Positions 9,242-18,484 of a stretch of 64,000 nucleotides of DNA are shown here, piece after piece. A program made the translations under genes and the position numbers. Origin of the DNA: CAJQQK01 sp049116495 (GTDB lineage: Bacteria; Pseudomonadota; Alphaproteobacteria; Rhizobiales; Hyphomicrobiaceae); contig JAGDYV010000022.1 of NCBI GenBank assembly GCA_049116495.1, positions 40,168-104,167 of the forward strand. Reading direction: 5' to 3'. The notes below the pieces were generated by a model. That model saw only the letters and a program-made list of their open reading frames with translations. It was not told the origin of the DNA and did no database searches. The first letter of the stretch is position 1. Each line of letters starts with the position of its first letter.

Positions 9242-10986
9242 TGCGTGCCTCTCTCTAGCGTTGAGAGATCACCTTCGGGCAGCCCCAATTCATGCGCTTT
9301 CAACAGCCGGCGCATGATTTTTCCGGATCGCGTCTTGGGAAGGTCATCACGGAAATCGATCTGGCGTGGCGCCACCGCCGGTCCCAGCCGCTTGCGCGCA
9401 TGCGCCATCAGATCGCGCCGCAACGGGTCGCTCGGTTCGTGTCCCGGTCTCAGGGCAACGAACGCTTTGACGACTTCCATCGCGACAGGATCGGGAATGC
9501 CGATGACGGCGGCTTCCGCGACAGCCGGATGCTCCATCAGGATGCTCTCGACTTCAAAAGGACCGATCAGATGGCCGGCGCTCTTGATAACGTCATCAGC
9601 GCGGCCAACGAACCAGTAGTATCCATCACTATCCCGTCGGGCGAGATCACCTGTCATATACCAGTCGCCAACGAAGCATTTCTCATAACGTGCCTGTTCA
9701 TGCAGATAACCTCTGAACATCGACGGCCAACTGCACTTCAGTGCCAACTCGCCCTCGACGTCGGGCGTATCGATAATCTCGAAGCGCTCTCCGTCTTGAC
9801 GAACGACGGCGGCTTCGACGCCCGGAATGGGCCGGCCCATTGAACCTGGTTTGATCGCCATTTCGGCGTAGTTGGCGATCATGATGCCGCCTGTCTCCGA
9901 CTGCCACCAATTGTCGTGGATCGGTAGCCCGAGGACATCCTGTCCCCACACGACGGCTTCCGGGTTAAGCGGCTCACCCACGCTGGAAATGAAACGTATA
10001 TGCGAGAGGTCATAAGATTTGGGTAGCGCGTCGCCGGCCTTCATGAGCATGCGAATTGCGGTTGGCGCGGTGTACCAGACGTTCACCTTCTGCTCAGCCA
10101 ATACCGCATACCAGCGCGCTGCGTCGAACTCCTGCTCATCGGAGAGCAAGGTACAGCCGATTGTGAGCGGGGCGATAATGCCATATGACGTGCCCGTCAC
10201 CCAGCCCGGATCGGCAGTGCACCAGAAGATGTCATCCTCACGCAGATCCAGTGCGGACTGAGCTGTGGCGAAATGCGTTACGACGGCCTCATGAACATGC
10301 ATCGCACCTTTCGGCTTACCGGTCGTGCCGGAAGTGAAATGCAGCGTCGCAAGGTCATCGCAGCGCGTCATGGCAGCCTCAAAGGTCGCATCGCCGTCGG
10401 CGAGCAAATCGTGGAACGAGTGGCCCTGCGCACTACTATCGGTCAGAATGACGTGCTCGAGACTGGGTAGCTGATCACGAACAGGTGCGATCTTGCGCCG
10501 ATACAGCCGCTCGGTAGTGACCAAGACCTTGGCCTGCGCGATTTCCATTCGCGACTTTGCTGGCTCGGGGCCGAAAGCCGAAAAAAGCGGACAGAAAACC
10601 GCGCCGAGTTTCCAAGTTCCAAGTGCCGCGACATAGAGCTCCGGAACGCGACCGAGCAAACTGAATACGACATCGCCTTTTTGGAGGCCAAGGCCTTGCA
10701 AGGCACTGGCAAACTGGCCCGATTGCCGCGAAAGGTCCTGGTAGGTGAGACGGCGCTCGCGACCACTTCTTGGCAGCCAAAGCAGCGCCGTCTTGTCACC
10801 AAGACCTCGGCGCACCTGGGCATCGACGGCTACGTCTGCGATGTTGATCGTGTCAGTCTGTCTTCCGCTCGCTAATTCACTTCGCACGTCACGCCAGGTG
10901 AAAGCGCCGCAAGTTTTTTCGTAGTTATCCAGATTGGTTCCCGAGGCGACCCGATCCTGTGGTTTTTCGATTTTCGGCATTTCCAT
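9238..10986 (-). CDS. AMP-forming acetyl/acyl-CoA synthetase
   Basis: This adenylate-forming enzyme activates a short carboxylic acid with ATP and CoA. The P-loop-like motif FTSGTTGKPKGAMHVH, the acetyl-CoA synthetase-like WCTADPGWVTGTSYG segment, the YMTGDLARRDSDGYYWFVGRADDVIKSAGH core and the C-terminal PKTRSGKIMRR, whose Lys is the usual acetylation site, are all present. The length of 582 fits an AcsA-type enzyme. ATG 10986 follows a strong GGCAGGAG ribosome binding site; the upstream extension to 11055 would overlap the regulatory box. It is the first gene of the acs-E1a-E1b-E2-acp operon. Combining acetate activation with a pyruvate dehydrogenase suggests control of the acetyl-CoA pool. 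Confidence 0.9.
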   Translation of the reverse strand: MEMPKIEKPQDRVASGTNLDNYEKTCGAFTWRDVRSELASGRQTDTINIADVAVDAQVRRGLGDKTALLWLPRSGRERRLTYQDLSRQSGQFASALQGLGLQKGDVVFSLLGRVPELYVAALGTWKLGAVFCPLFSAFGPEPAKSRMEIAQAKVLVTTERLYRRKIAPVRDQLPSLEHVILTDSSAQGHSFHDLLADGDATFEAAMTRCDDLATLHFTSGTTGKPKGAMHVHEAVVTHFATAQSALDLREDDIFWCTADPGWVTGTSYGIIAPLTIGCTLLSDEQEFDAARWYAVLAEQKVNVWYTAPTAIRMLMKAGDALPKSYDLSHIRFISSVGEPLNPEAVVWGQDVLGLPIHDNWWQSETGGIMIANYAEMAIKPGSMGRPIPGVEAAVVRQDGERFEIIDTPDVEGELALKCSWPSMFRGYLHEQARYEKCFVGDWYMTGDLARRDSDGYYWFVGRADDVIKSAGHLIGPFEVESILMEHPAVAEAAVIGIPDPVAMEVVKAFVALRPGHEPSDPLRRDLMAHARKRLGPAVAPRQIDFRDDLPKTRSGKIMRRLLKAHELGLPEGDLSTLERGTQ

Positions 10987-11041
10987 GACCGACTCCTGCC
11001 CCCGGAGTAGAAACTGTAAGGCAGTGGTTCGCGCTTCATCA

Positions 11042-11055
11042 TTGATGCCGATCAA
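11042..11055. promoter_or_regulatory. FNR/FixK-type box before the acyl-CoA synthetase operon
   Basis: TTGATGCCGATCAA is a perfect TTGAT-N4-ATCAA palindrome. Its centre lies about 62 bases before the start codon at 10986, which fits a class II activator position near -41.5 with a leader of about 20 bases. Boxes of this kind are bound by FNR, FixK, Anr and AadR proteins, and a gene for a FixK-like protein lies at 26049. Confidence 0.8.
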
Positions 11056-11266
11056 TGTGTAACCTAATGGTCGGTTGGAACCTCATCATGCGAAATTTGC
11101 TCATTCGATCAAAATAATGGTCGTTGAGGCGCTCTGCGCCGTATTAACGGAGTCAGCGGAAGCCGGACGCTACAGAAAAAGTCAGCAGGAGCAGGATCGA
11201 CTGCTCAGAGTTCGATTGAAGGCCCCAAAGATCGAGACTCTTTGGCGTTACTGAGAGGAGCAAGGT

Positions 11267-12100
11267 ATGACTCGCCAGAGGTGCCAGCCAAGACGCACAC
11301 GGCTTGAGAATTATGAGATGTACGAAGTTCCGCTTATCTCGGCGCCGCAGTGTCGAGCATTGTTGGCGCACCTTCCGATCGCATCCGGTCACCGGCTTCT
11401 GGACGTTGCGTGCGGTGCAGGCGTTGTCGCACGAGAGGCCGCCTACATGGTCGGAACGAAAGGCACAATTATAGGTCTTGATTTAAATGAAGAAATGCTG
11501 CGCGCCGCCCGGCGAAATGCGCCAACGAGCAGTGCAGAGCTGGAATGGCGGCATGGAGATGCACAACACCTTCCATTTCCAGACAACCATTTCGACATCG
11601 TCGTGTGCCAGCAGGGCTTACAATTCTTTGAGGAAAAGCTTTCTGCATTGTCGGAAATGCGTCGAGTCCTTGAACCAGAAGGATGGGTAGGCTTGTGCGT
11701 TTGGCGCGGAATTGTAGAAAGTCCACTTCATCACGCAGCTGCAAAGGCGTTTGTGCGGCACGTTGACAAAAAAACCGCAGCGTTGCTCCACACACCGTTT
11801 TTCTTTGATGATGCCGACGCACTAAACTCGTTGATGTCCAGTGCGGGTTTCGCCGGGATCGAAATCTGGGCCGCCGTCGAAACGATCCTCATTCCAGAGC
11901 CCGAGACAGCCGTACCTGCTCTCCTCGCGAGCAGCCCCGCGGGGCCGATGTTTGCGGGATTGAATGGTAAAACTCATACTGCGATAATCGTTGAGGTTCT
12001 GGCAGCGCTTGAACCGTACCATACGGGAGATACCCTTGCAGTGCCGCAAGGGGCCTACCTCGCCTTGGCGCAAAAGCCACCCGGTCTGTCTAGCAATTGA
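11267..12100 (+). CDS. Class I SAM-dependent methyltransferase
   Basis: The 277-residue protein has the Rossmann-type SAM-binding motif LLDVACGAGVVAREA (about residues 47-60), the acidic GLDLNEEML segment that binds the ribose, GDAQHLPFPDNHFDIV, and EMRRVLEPEGWVGL. This is the UbiE/type 11 pattern. The C-terminal half is helical and probably recognises a small-molecule substrate, which I cannot name. ATG 11267 follows GAGAGGAG. The gene is divergent from the acyl-CoA synthetase operon. Confidence 0.8.
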   Translation: MTRQRCQPRRTRLENYEMYEVPLISAPQCRALLAHLPIASGHRLLDVACGAGVVAREAAYMVGTKGTIIGLDLNEEMLRAARRNAPTSSAELEWRHGDAQHLPFPDNHFDIVVCQQGLQFFEEKLSALSEMRRVLEPEGWVGLCVWRGIVESPLHHAAAKAFVRHVDKKTAALLHTPFFFDDADALNSLMSSAGFAGIEIWAAVETILIPEPETAVPALLASSPAGPMFAGLNGKTHTAIIVEVLAALEPYHTGDTLAVPQGAYLALAQKPPGLSSN

Positions 12101-12126
12101 TTGATGTGCGCCTGGCCTGATCAAGT

Positions 12127-12520
12127 GTGACCAAGAGCAAACAGATTGACCATTTCGACCAACGACCCGGCGAAATTCGCTTGCCATTCGATCCGGCAGA
12201 GATTGCAGGGGACGCAACCGTGATCTTCATCGGTCGCGTCCGGTCGCCCTGGCGCACAAGGGCTGAATGTCCAAGAAACATCGCGCAAGCGAGGGACCTT
12301 ATCGTCGCAATGCCCACGGCATCGTTCGCAACCGGCGGAAGTGTTTAGCTTGCGCTCTCCCGCCCGACCCAATCCAATAGCTGCAGCAACCGTTCGTGTC
12401 TTGGACATCGGCGCGCCAAGTGGCACGGTAACAATCGATGCGATCGATTGTGTTGATGGGACACCGTTACTCGATGTCAAGCCGTGGCTGGAGATCGCTG
12501 ACGTGCCACATTACCCCTAA
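12127..12520 (+). pseudogene. TrmO/TsaA-family tRNA methyltransferase, internally deleted and frameshifted
   Basis: TrmO methylates N6-threonylcarbamoyladenosine-37 in some tRNAs. The first part from GTG 12127 carries the family start (IFIGRVRSPW, ECPRN), and the last part carries SLRSPARPNPIAAATVR and IDCVDGTPLLDVKPW, ending at TAA 12518-12520. Between them about 30-40 codons that relatives have are missing (the Gly-Leu-x-Gly-Leu...His region). Near 12305 the frame also shifts: CPRHRSQPAEVFSLRSP is read in a different frame from RDLIV. The join follows two similar Ala-Arg-containing stretches, suggesting deletion by recombination. The gene is dead. Confidence 0.75.
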
Positions 12521-12759
12521 CATGGTGGCTCGCGGTTGGATTATGTCGGTATGTATTGGCGTCACGTGCGCTGCAAAGCGATGGTCGAGAAAATATGAAG
12601 GAGCCATCATGGCGAAGCAGAACGGTCCTTTGTGGAAACCTCTGTAAATGCGGGTAACTTCATGAACCATGCATCAATCGATTGACAACTGCTGCGTATC
12701 GCGCAATGCAGCATTCGACAGCGAACCCCTACATCAGCACTAAGAATTCACGGATATCA

Positions 12760-12960
12760 ATGCAGAAGTTTCTCATTGTTTTCGGCTTGATACTTGTCGC
12801 GCTCGGCGTGCTTTGGCCGCTGGTCACCAAGCTTGACCTCGGGCGCCTTCCTGGCGATATCGTGATCGAACGCGATGGCTTCCGGTTCCATCTTCCGCTT
12901 GCCACATCGTTGCTTACCAGCGTCGTTCTGTCTCTTATCCTTTGGTTGTTAAATCGATAG
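12760..12960 (+). CDS. DUF2905 small membrane protein
   Basis: The 66-residue protein has two transmembrane helices with the highly conserved family segment between them (LGVLWPL..., LGRLPGDIVIERDGFRFHLPL). The function of DUF2905 is unknown. ATG 12760 gives the usual family length; the frame extends upstream to 12682 without homology. It stands alone between a dead trmO-like gene and a hydrolase. Confidence 0.85.
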   Translation: MQKFLIVFGLILVALGVLWPLVTKLDLGRLPGDIVIERDGFRFHLPLATSLLTSVVLSLILWLLNR

Positions 12961-13158
12961 CCGTCGCAGCATGTCAGCCAACTCGTCGGTAGCAACGAAC
13001 CCGGTGCTTGCAGCAAAGCATCCGATCCGTCGCTAACCATGCTCCCGGACGCGACTGGCACCAACTCTGAAGATCGGAAAAGCTAAGCAGAACCATGATC
13101 GACGGCCTTGGCGGTTCCAGCAAGTTCTGGGGATTAGCCAAGCGTAGGTGCCCGTTCT

Positions 13159-14019
13159 ATGCATTCTCTCGAAAATAAGACTGCCGAAGCCGATGGTGCC
13201 CGCGCATTCCAATTGTTCTGCACGCCGACACTGTCGAGCCATCGCACGAAAGACCACGATAGCCTTGTCGAACGTGCCCGCTATCATCTCCGGTCAGCCG
13301 AGAGCTGCCGCCTCAAGACTTCCATTTGCGAAATCGAAACCCACCGCTTTTTGCCGGACACCGAGCCTAAAGCAGACGTTCTACTGGTTCACGGCTGGAC
13401 GGGAGAGGCCGCCTTCATGGGGGCGTTCGCCGAACGCCTGAGACGAGGCGGCTACCGGGCGGTGTTGATGGATATGCCTGCGCACGGCGAAAGTGAGGGC
13501 TCCGAGGCAACGCTTTTCGAGTGCGCCCAAGCCATTCTGGAGGTTGCCGAGGCTATGGCGCCGGTCCGCTTTGCCTTAGGTCATTCGATCGGCGCACTGG
13601 CACTGCTCACTGTTGGCGAAGGTCACTATCCACTACCTCGTAGCTATCCGTTCGAGGCCTACGTCCTCATCTCCATGCCCGACGCGTTCGGCGATGTGAC
13701 GCTGGAATTCGGGCAGGCGTTGCGTTTGAGCCCAGCAGCGCAGCACGCTTTCGAGCGCCGCCTTGAGGCAATTGCCGGACGCTCGATTTCCGATTTTTCA
13801 GGCACCGCCCTGCTCAACGCGGTCAATCGTCCCGCCCTGCTCATGCATTCTCGAGATGACACCGAGGTGCCGTTCACATGCAGCGAAAGTATGGTTGCTG
13901 CGTCTGCGGCGGCCTCAATGAAGGCGTTTGACGGTCTTGGCCATCGCGCGATACTCTACACGCCGCCGGTCATGCGGGCCGCCCTGAACTTCATCGATGC
14001 GCACTTGAACCGCGGTTAG
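13159..14019 (+). CDS. Alpha/beta hydrolase
   Basis: The fold pattern is complete: oxyanion-hole segment VLLVHGWTGEA, nucleophile elbow GHSIG (Ser at about 147), acid Asp in SRDDTEVPF and catalytic His in GLGHRAIL. The first ~65 residues are not part of the core domain. ATG 13159 is the first start of the frame, but a start further in is possible. The substrate is unknown; esterase or lipase-like activity is a family inference. It converges with the formate/nitrite-type channel gene. Confidence 0.8.
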   Translation: MHSLENKTAEADGARAFQLFCTPTLSSHRTKDHDSLVERARYHLRSAESCRLKTSICEIETHRFLPDTEPKADVLLVHGWTGEAAFMGAFAERLRRGGYRAVLMDMPAHGESEGSEATLFECAQAILEVAEAMAPVRFALGHSIGALALLTVGEGHYPLPRSYPFEAYVLISMPDAFGDVTLEFGQALRLSPAAQHAFERRLEAIAGRSISDFSGTALLNAVNRPALLMHSRDDTEVPFTCSESMVAASAAASMKAFDGLGHRAILYTPPVMRAALNFIDAHLNRG

Positions 14020-14118
14020 TGTCGGCGTTCAACCAGCGTCAATGCCACGACGCCGATGACGACAAGAAGCACGGGGACCTCGCATGTTGTCGTAGAGCTT
14101 TCATGTGGAGCTCAGTCC

Positions 14119-14997
14119 TCACAGGTTCGAGCGCCTTTGGCGCAGATAGACGAGCCAGTACACGGCGCCGACCATGAGGCTGCCGCCGATCAAGTTCCCG
14201 ATGGTGGCAACGATGATGTTATGAGCCGCCGCAGTAAGCGTAACCGCAGCGTAGTCATCAGCCGCTTGTCCAATGGCTGACCAGAACTCAACCGAGGCGC
14301 CAGCCTTGATCCCGAGGGCATACGGCAGAAAGTAGAGATTGGCGATCGAATGCTCAAAGCCCGCGGCAACGAACGCCGTAACCGGCGGAACGATCACCAT
14401 GACCTTGTCGGTTGTGCTGCGCGCGCCGAAAGACATCCACACGGCGAGGCAGACCAGGACGTTGCAGAGGAGCGCGAGGAAGAAAAGCTCGACGGTCGGC
14501 AAAGCGACTTTGGCATTGGCGATCGATAGTGCCGCTTGTCCGACCGCACCGCCGGCAAAACTGTGTTGGCCAGACAGGAAGACGAGAAGCGCGGTGCCAA
14601 CAGCCCCGATCATGTTACCGACATAGACGAGGGCCCAGGCACGCAGCAAGGAATACAGCGTGATGCGCCGGCTGGCGCATGCCACGATCATCAGCGAGTC
14701 CCCGGTGAACAACTCTGCGCCGCCGACAATCACGAGAATGAGGCCAAGTGAAAAGACCAACCCGCCGAGAAGTCTTGTGACCCCCCAAGGCAGATCACTA
14801 GCCCCCGTGGCGACAACCGTCATAAACATCGCCCCGAGCGCGATAAAGGCACCAGCCAGGATACCGAGAACCAAAAGAGCAAGCGCATCGCGGCCGGCTT
14901 TGGTCGTTCCAGCCGCCTCACATGCCAGCGCCATGTCTTGAGGCATCAGGCTATCGATTGCGCCGCGCCAGGATTGTCCGGTTGTCGCCTCGTTCAT
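14119..14997 (-). CDS. Formate/nitrite transporter (FNT/FocA-NirC) family channel
   Basis: FNT proteins form pentameric inner-membrane channels for formate, nitrite or hydrosulfide. The protein has six hydrophobic helices, the early AGAFIALGAMF segment, GGAELFTGDSLM and the conserved GNMIGA and (G)FEHSIANLYFLP motifs, the last containing the pore His. Length is about 292 from ATG 14997; the frame stays open to 15045. No formate lyase or nitrite reductase gene is close, so the substrate cannot be decided. Confidence 0.88.
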   Translation of the reverse strand: MNEATTGQSWRGAIDSLMPQDMALACEAAGTTKAGRDALALLVLGILAGAFIALGAMFMTVVATGASDLPWGVTRLLGGLVFSLGLILVIVGGAELFTGDSLMIVACASRRITLYSLLRAWALVYVGNMIGAVGTALLVFLSGQHSFAGGAVGQAALSIANAKVALPTVELFFLALLCNVLVCLAVWMSFGARSTTDKVMVIVPPVTAFVAAGFEHSIANLYFLPYALGIKAGASVEFWSAIGQAADDYAAVTLTAAAHNIIVATIGNLIGGSLMVGAVYWLVYLRQRRSNL

Positions 14998-15183
14998 CCG
15001 CATTCCAGCTCGTACTTCGCTACTTTTCGCAATGGCTCTCGCCAATTGAACCCGTTCCCCGTCAACGTCCCTGAGACAGCTTGCTGCGAATCACGAACGG
15101 AGGAATTTGAGATCATCGTCGCCATTGTTGAGCGAAGATGAAATCGAAATCCAGGCCGCAATCATCTGCCGGACAACGTGCCT

Positions 15184-15489
15184 CTAGAATCTTCTTCCCG
15201 CGCGGCATGGACGCGCCCGAGCCCGGCAACGTTCGCGGCCGCGATAGGACCAACAGCCATAGCTTTTATTTCGCGATCGCCACCATTTGTTATAGCGTCG
15301 CCCATAACGCCTTCGGGCTTTGCGTTTCCAAGCAACTCGTGCGCTTCTACGCGCTCCTATAAAGGTCCGCCGCCAGGGTCCAAGTGCAGAGATACTGGCT
15401 CTTTTGCAGACCCTCGCTTCCGCAGAAGTCGCTTCAAATGAAACAAGTGAAACGGCGACAATCGCGATCGCTGCCAATTTTCCAATCAT
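15184..15489 (-). CDS. Small secreted Arg/Lys-rich protein
   Basis: The 101-residue product begins with a clean signal peptide (MIGKLAAIAIVAVSLVSFEATSAEA). The mature part is short, very basic and contains four Cys plus several Trp and Tyr (KARRRYGRRYNKWWRSRNKSYGCW). I recall similar small secreted hypothetical proteins in rhizobia; no function is known to me. It is monocistronic and convergent with nothing obvious. Confidence 0.7.
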   Translation of the reverse strand: MIGKLAAIAIVAVSLVSFEATSAEARVCKRASISALGPWRRTFIGARRSARVAWKRKARRRYGRRYNKWWRSRNKSYGCWSYRGRERCRARARPCRAGRRF

Positions 15490-15964
15490 GGTAACCCTCT
15501 AGTGTTTGCACTGCCTCTACCCAGGCAGCAAACGTCTGCTTAACGACGTCCATCATCTTTTCTGAACGTGCTGCGCCACACAGTGAGAGACAGTCAGATT
15601 GTCGACTTTGACTTTGATCAATACGGGAGACAACAAACAGCCGCATCGGCCATCACGAAATGCGACACCGAGGATGACCGAGGAACAGTTGTGCAATCGG
15701 TCTCATTCGGATGCGATTGAATGTCTTCCAACGGCCTCAATTCAACGATCAAGCAACCAACACGCTTCGACGTTTGGTTGCTCATTGGCCTCAAGCGGCT
15801 GTCCTACTGACGACAGGATCGCGTCTGTTTTGCAAGTAGAGTAAGCGGATTGAGCTGTAGCCCTCGCTTTTGCAGCGCCTAGCACCCTGGCTCTCTCTAA
15901 CAACGTGTTCGCCTGCAAGTGTCATTCGTATCGACATCGCCTTTGCGGCATCATAGTTTCTCAG
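15490..15964. other. Intergenic region
   Basis: This 475-bp stretch holds no convincing gene. At 15503-15532 there is an imperfect hairpin (GTTTGC...TGCCT / AGGCA...GCAAAC) close to the start of the secreted-protein gene. A TTGATCAA sequence at 15615 lacks the spacer needed for an FNR box. Confidence 0.4.
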
Positions 15965-17977
15965 ATGACTGTCCACGATCTTCGTGGAGGCTTTTCCCAG
16001 CCAACCAAAGGGGAGGTCGCCTTGCCTGATAAGATCATAACCGCAGCTGCGGCAGCCGCATTGGTTCATGACGGAGATGTTGTTACGACCTCAGGATTTG
16101 TCGGCATTGGCGTGCCCGACGAACTTCTAGCTGCCCTGGAGGAAAGGTTTCTTGATACCCGATCGCCAAGACATCTAACCCTGCTCTTTGCCGCCGGACA
16201 AGGTGACGGCAAATCTCGCGGCTTGAACCGCCTCGGCCATAAGCACCTGCTGAAACGCGTGATCGGAGGACACTGGGGCCTGATCCCTAAGGTAGGAAAA
16301 CTTGCAACCCTCGGTGAAATTGAAGCCTACAATCTGCCGCAGGGTGTGATCAGCCATCTCTATCGCGACATCGCTGCCGGCAAGCCAGGCACGCTCACGC
16401 ACGTTGGGCTCGGTACCTTCGTCGATCCGCGCATTGATGGCGGCAAGATCAATGATCGCACCTGCGAAGACCTCGTCGAGCTGACCACCATCGGCGGCGC
16501 GGAGTATCTTTTCTACAAGGCCCCTTCCGTACAGATCGCGCTCTTGCGCGGCACGACAGCAGATCCTGCAGGCAACGTGTCGATGGAGCGCGAGGCGCTC
16601 ATCATCGATAACCTCTCACAAGCCATGGCGTGCAAGAACTCCGGAGGCATTGTCATTGTCCAAGTCGAACGTATTGCTGCACGCGATTCCCTCAACCCAC
16701 GACAGGTCGCTATACCCGGCGCACTTGTTGATGCAGTAGTGGTTGCGCGGCCAGAGAACCATATGCAGACGTATGCAACCGCCTACTCCCACACGTTCGC
16801 TGGGCAATTTCGCGCGCCCGAAGGTGCACTGCCCAAGATGGAGCTCAATGCCCGCAAGGTAATCGCAAGGCGTGCTGCGTTTGAGCTGCCGGTGAATGGC
16901 ATCGTGAACCTGGGCATTGGTATGCCGGAAGGCGTTGCGGCAGTCGCCGGAGAGGAGGGCCTGCTTGACCATGTGACGCTGACCGCAGAGCCCGGAATTG
17001 TCGGAGGGCAACCGGCTTCAGGATTGGATTTTGGCGCCGCCGTCAACACTGATGCGATCATCGCGCAGAACCAGCAGTTTGATTTTTACGACGGTGGCGG
17101 GCTCGACCTTGCGGTGCTGGGAATGGCAGAAGTTGATTGCAATGGCCATGTCAATGTCTCGCGGTTTGGCTCAAAACTCGCTGGCGCCGGTGGTTTTATC
17201 AATATCAGCCAAAATGCGCGATGTGTGGTGTTCACGGGAACGTTCACGGCAGGCGGCGCGTCGATCAGCATCACCGACGGCGTGCTCGCCATCGAAGAGG
17301 ATGGCCCAACGTCGAAATTCGTCGATGCCGTCGGGCAGATCACGTTCTCTGGCACCCGAGCCGCCCGGGAGGGAAAGCGCGTTCTATATGTGACCGAGCG
17401 TTGCGTCTTCGAATTGACGATTGATGGACCTAGACTCATCGAAATCGCTCCGGGTGTCGATCTCAATCGCGACATCTTGGATCACATGAGGTTCCAGCCA
17501 CAGGTTGCAGAAACTGCCTTAATGGATGAGCGGATCTTTAAGCCAGAGACGTTGGAGTTGCGGACCGACTTGCTGCATTTGGACCTTGCGGATCGGATTG
17601 CCCTTGATCTCGAGAAACGGAGGCTTTTTGTCAACTTTGAGAAGATGCGCGTCAGAAGCCAGACTGATATCGACATGATCCGCAAGCAAGTAGAGGAGAT
17701 CTGCGTCCCGCTCAGTTATCGTGTTGACGTTATCGTCAACTATGATGGCGCGCGGGTCGATGAAGATGTCTCTGAGAACTATGCAGAAATGGTTCTCAGC
17801 CTTGAGGATCGCTTTTATGACGCGGTCACGCGATACTCTGGTTCGGCGTTCATGCGCATGAAACTTGGCGAATCTTTTGGAAGAGGTTCCCCGCCGCACA
17901 TCTTCGAGACAGCCGAACAGGCAAGATCATTCCTTGAACGCAGAGATAGCAATCAACGCAAGACGGTTTCGTCTTAG
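15965..17977 (+). CDS. Fused acetate/3-oxoacid CoA-transferase with a C-terminal extension
   Basis: Family I CoA-transferases move CoA between carboxylic acids through a glutamyl-CoA thioester. Both halves are in one chain: an alpha-like half from about residue 20 (DKIITAAAAAALVHDGD..., GFVGIGVPDELL) and a beta-like half with NLGIGMPEGVAAV and the catalytic-Glu segment TLTAEPGIVGG. After about residue 510, where such enzymes usually end, there are about 160 more residues (from about DILDHMRFQPQV to the end) with helices and a MRMKLGESF motif. The start at ATG 15965 is uncertain because the frame is open to 15905 and the ribosome binding site is weak. It could balance acetate, acetoacetate or propionate CoA pools together with the acyl-CoA synthetase operon. 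Confidence 0.85.
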   Translation: MTVHDLRGGFSQPTKGEVALPDKIITAAAAAALVHDGDVVTTSGFVGIGVPDELLAALEERFLDTRSPRHLTLLFAAGQGDGKSRGLNRLGHKHLLKRVIGGHWGLIPKVGKLATLGEIEAYNLPQGVISHLYRDIAAGKPGTLTHVGLGTFVDPRIDGGKINDRTCEDLVELTTIGGAEYLFYKAPSVQIALLRGTTADPAGNVSMEREALIIDNLSQAMACKNSGGIVIVQVERIAARDSLNPRQVAIPGALVDAVVVARPENHMQTYATAYSHTFAGQFRAPEGALPKMELNARKVIARRAAFELPVNGIVNLGIGMPEGVAAVAGEEGLLDHVTLTAEPGIVGGQPASGLDFGAAVNTDAIIAQNQQFDFYDGGGLDLAVLGMAEVDCNGHVNVSRFGSKLAGAGGFINISQNARCVVFTGTFTAGGASISITDGVLAIEEDGPTSKFVDAVGQITFSGTRAAREGKRVLYVTERCVFELTIDGPRLIEIAPGVDLNRDILDHMRFQPQVAETALMDERIFKPETLELRTDLLHLDLADRIALDLEKRRLFVNFEKMRVRSQTDIDMIRKQVEEICVPLSYRVDVIVNYDGARVDEDVSENYAEMVLSLEDRFYDAVTRYSGSAFMRMKLGESFGRGSPPHIFETAEQARSFLERRDSNQRKTVSS

Positions 17978-18154
17978 ATCACTTGTTCTGTTCAGTGCCA
18001 CACGCCGGCAGGTTAATTTCGGACGAGTCGGTGGCAAGCACACAGATGTTGCGGAGAAGGCATTGGCGCCGATACTGTGCTATTGACGGCGTTCCTGAAT
18101 GATCAATCATCAATGTCTTTCCACGTTCGGGGACAGCATGGACGTTCCAGATAG

Positions 18155-18484
18155 TTTTGGCGCAAATGGCCCGGTGCAATCGCTCTAGCCGTTTTCCTAT
18201 TGCCTGCATCTCCTCATCCCTGCCATGCGGATAGGATTGAGCAAGGACGCCTTCTGACGGAACGCCTATGCGCTCCGTGCCATATGAATAAAGGGCAGGG
18301 TGAAAAATCCGGACCAATGGGTGTTCCGAGTTTTCAGGCTGTCGTCGACAGGCGCGCACAAACTCATGCTCGTATTGTCGAGTGGTTGCGCTCCTGGCCG
18401 ATAGTCATGCCGGATCACAGGCTGACGTGGGACGAAGTCGACCGACTGACCGCATTCATCCTTTCGTTACGCAAGAACCGGTGA
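18155..18484 (+). CDS. Small c-type cytochrome, 5' end unresolved
   Basis: The frame encodes a signal-peptide-like segment (RKWPGAIALAVFLLPASPHPCHA), then a CAPCH heme-attachment motif, a GPMGVPSF loop, a Met in PIVMPDHRLT that could be the sixth ligand, and a C-terminal helix WDEVDRLTAFILSL. This is a minimal class I cytochrome c. The frame is closed by a TAG at 18152-18154 directly before the signal sequence. No ATG or GTG lies between the TAG and the hydrophobic core; the first start codon is a TTG at 18200 inside the core. Either the start has been mutated away, making it a pseudogene, or an unusual start is used. Confidence 0.6.
   Translation, partial: FWRKWPGAIALAVFLLPASPHPCHADRIEQGRLLTERLCAPCHMNKGQGEKSGPMGVPSFQAVVDRRAQTHARIVEWLRSWPIVMPDHRLTWDEVDRLTAFILSLRKNR

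Noticed and set aside
12609..12647. 12-codon frame MAKQNGPLWKPL behind AAGGAG
   Set aside because: Too short to support as a gene without conservation data.
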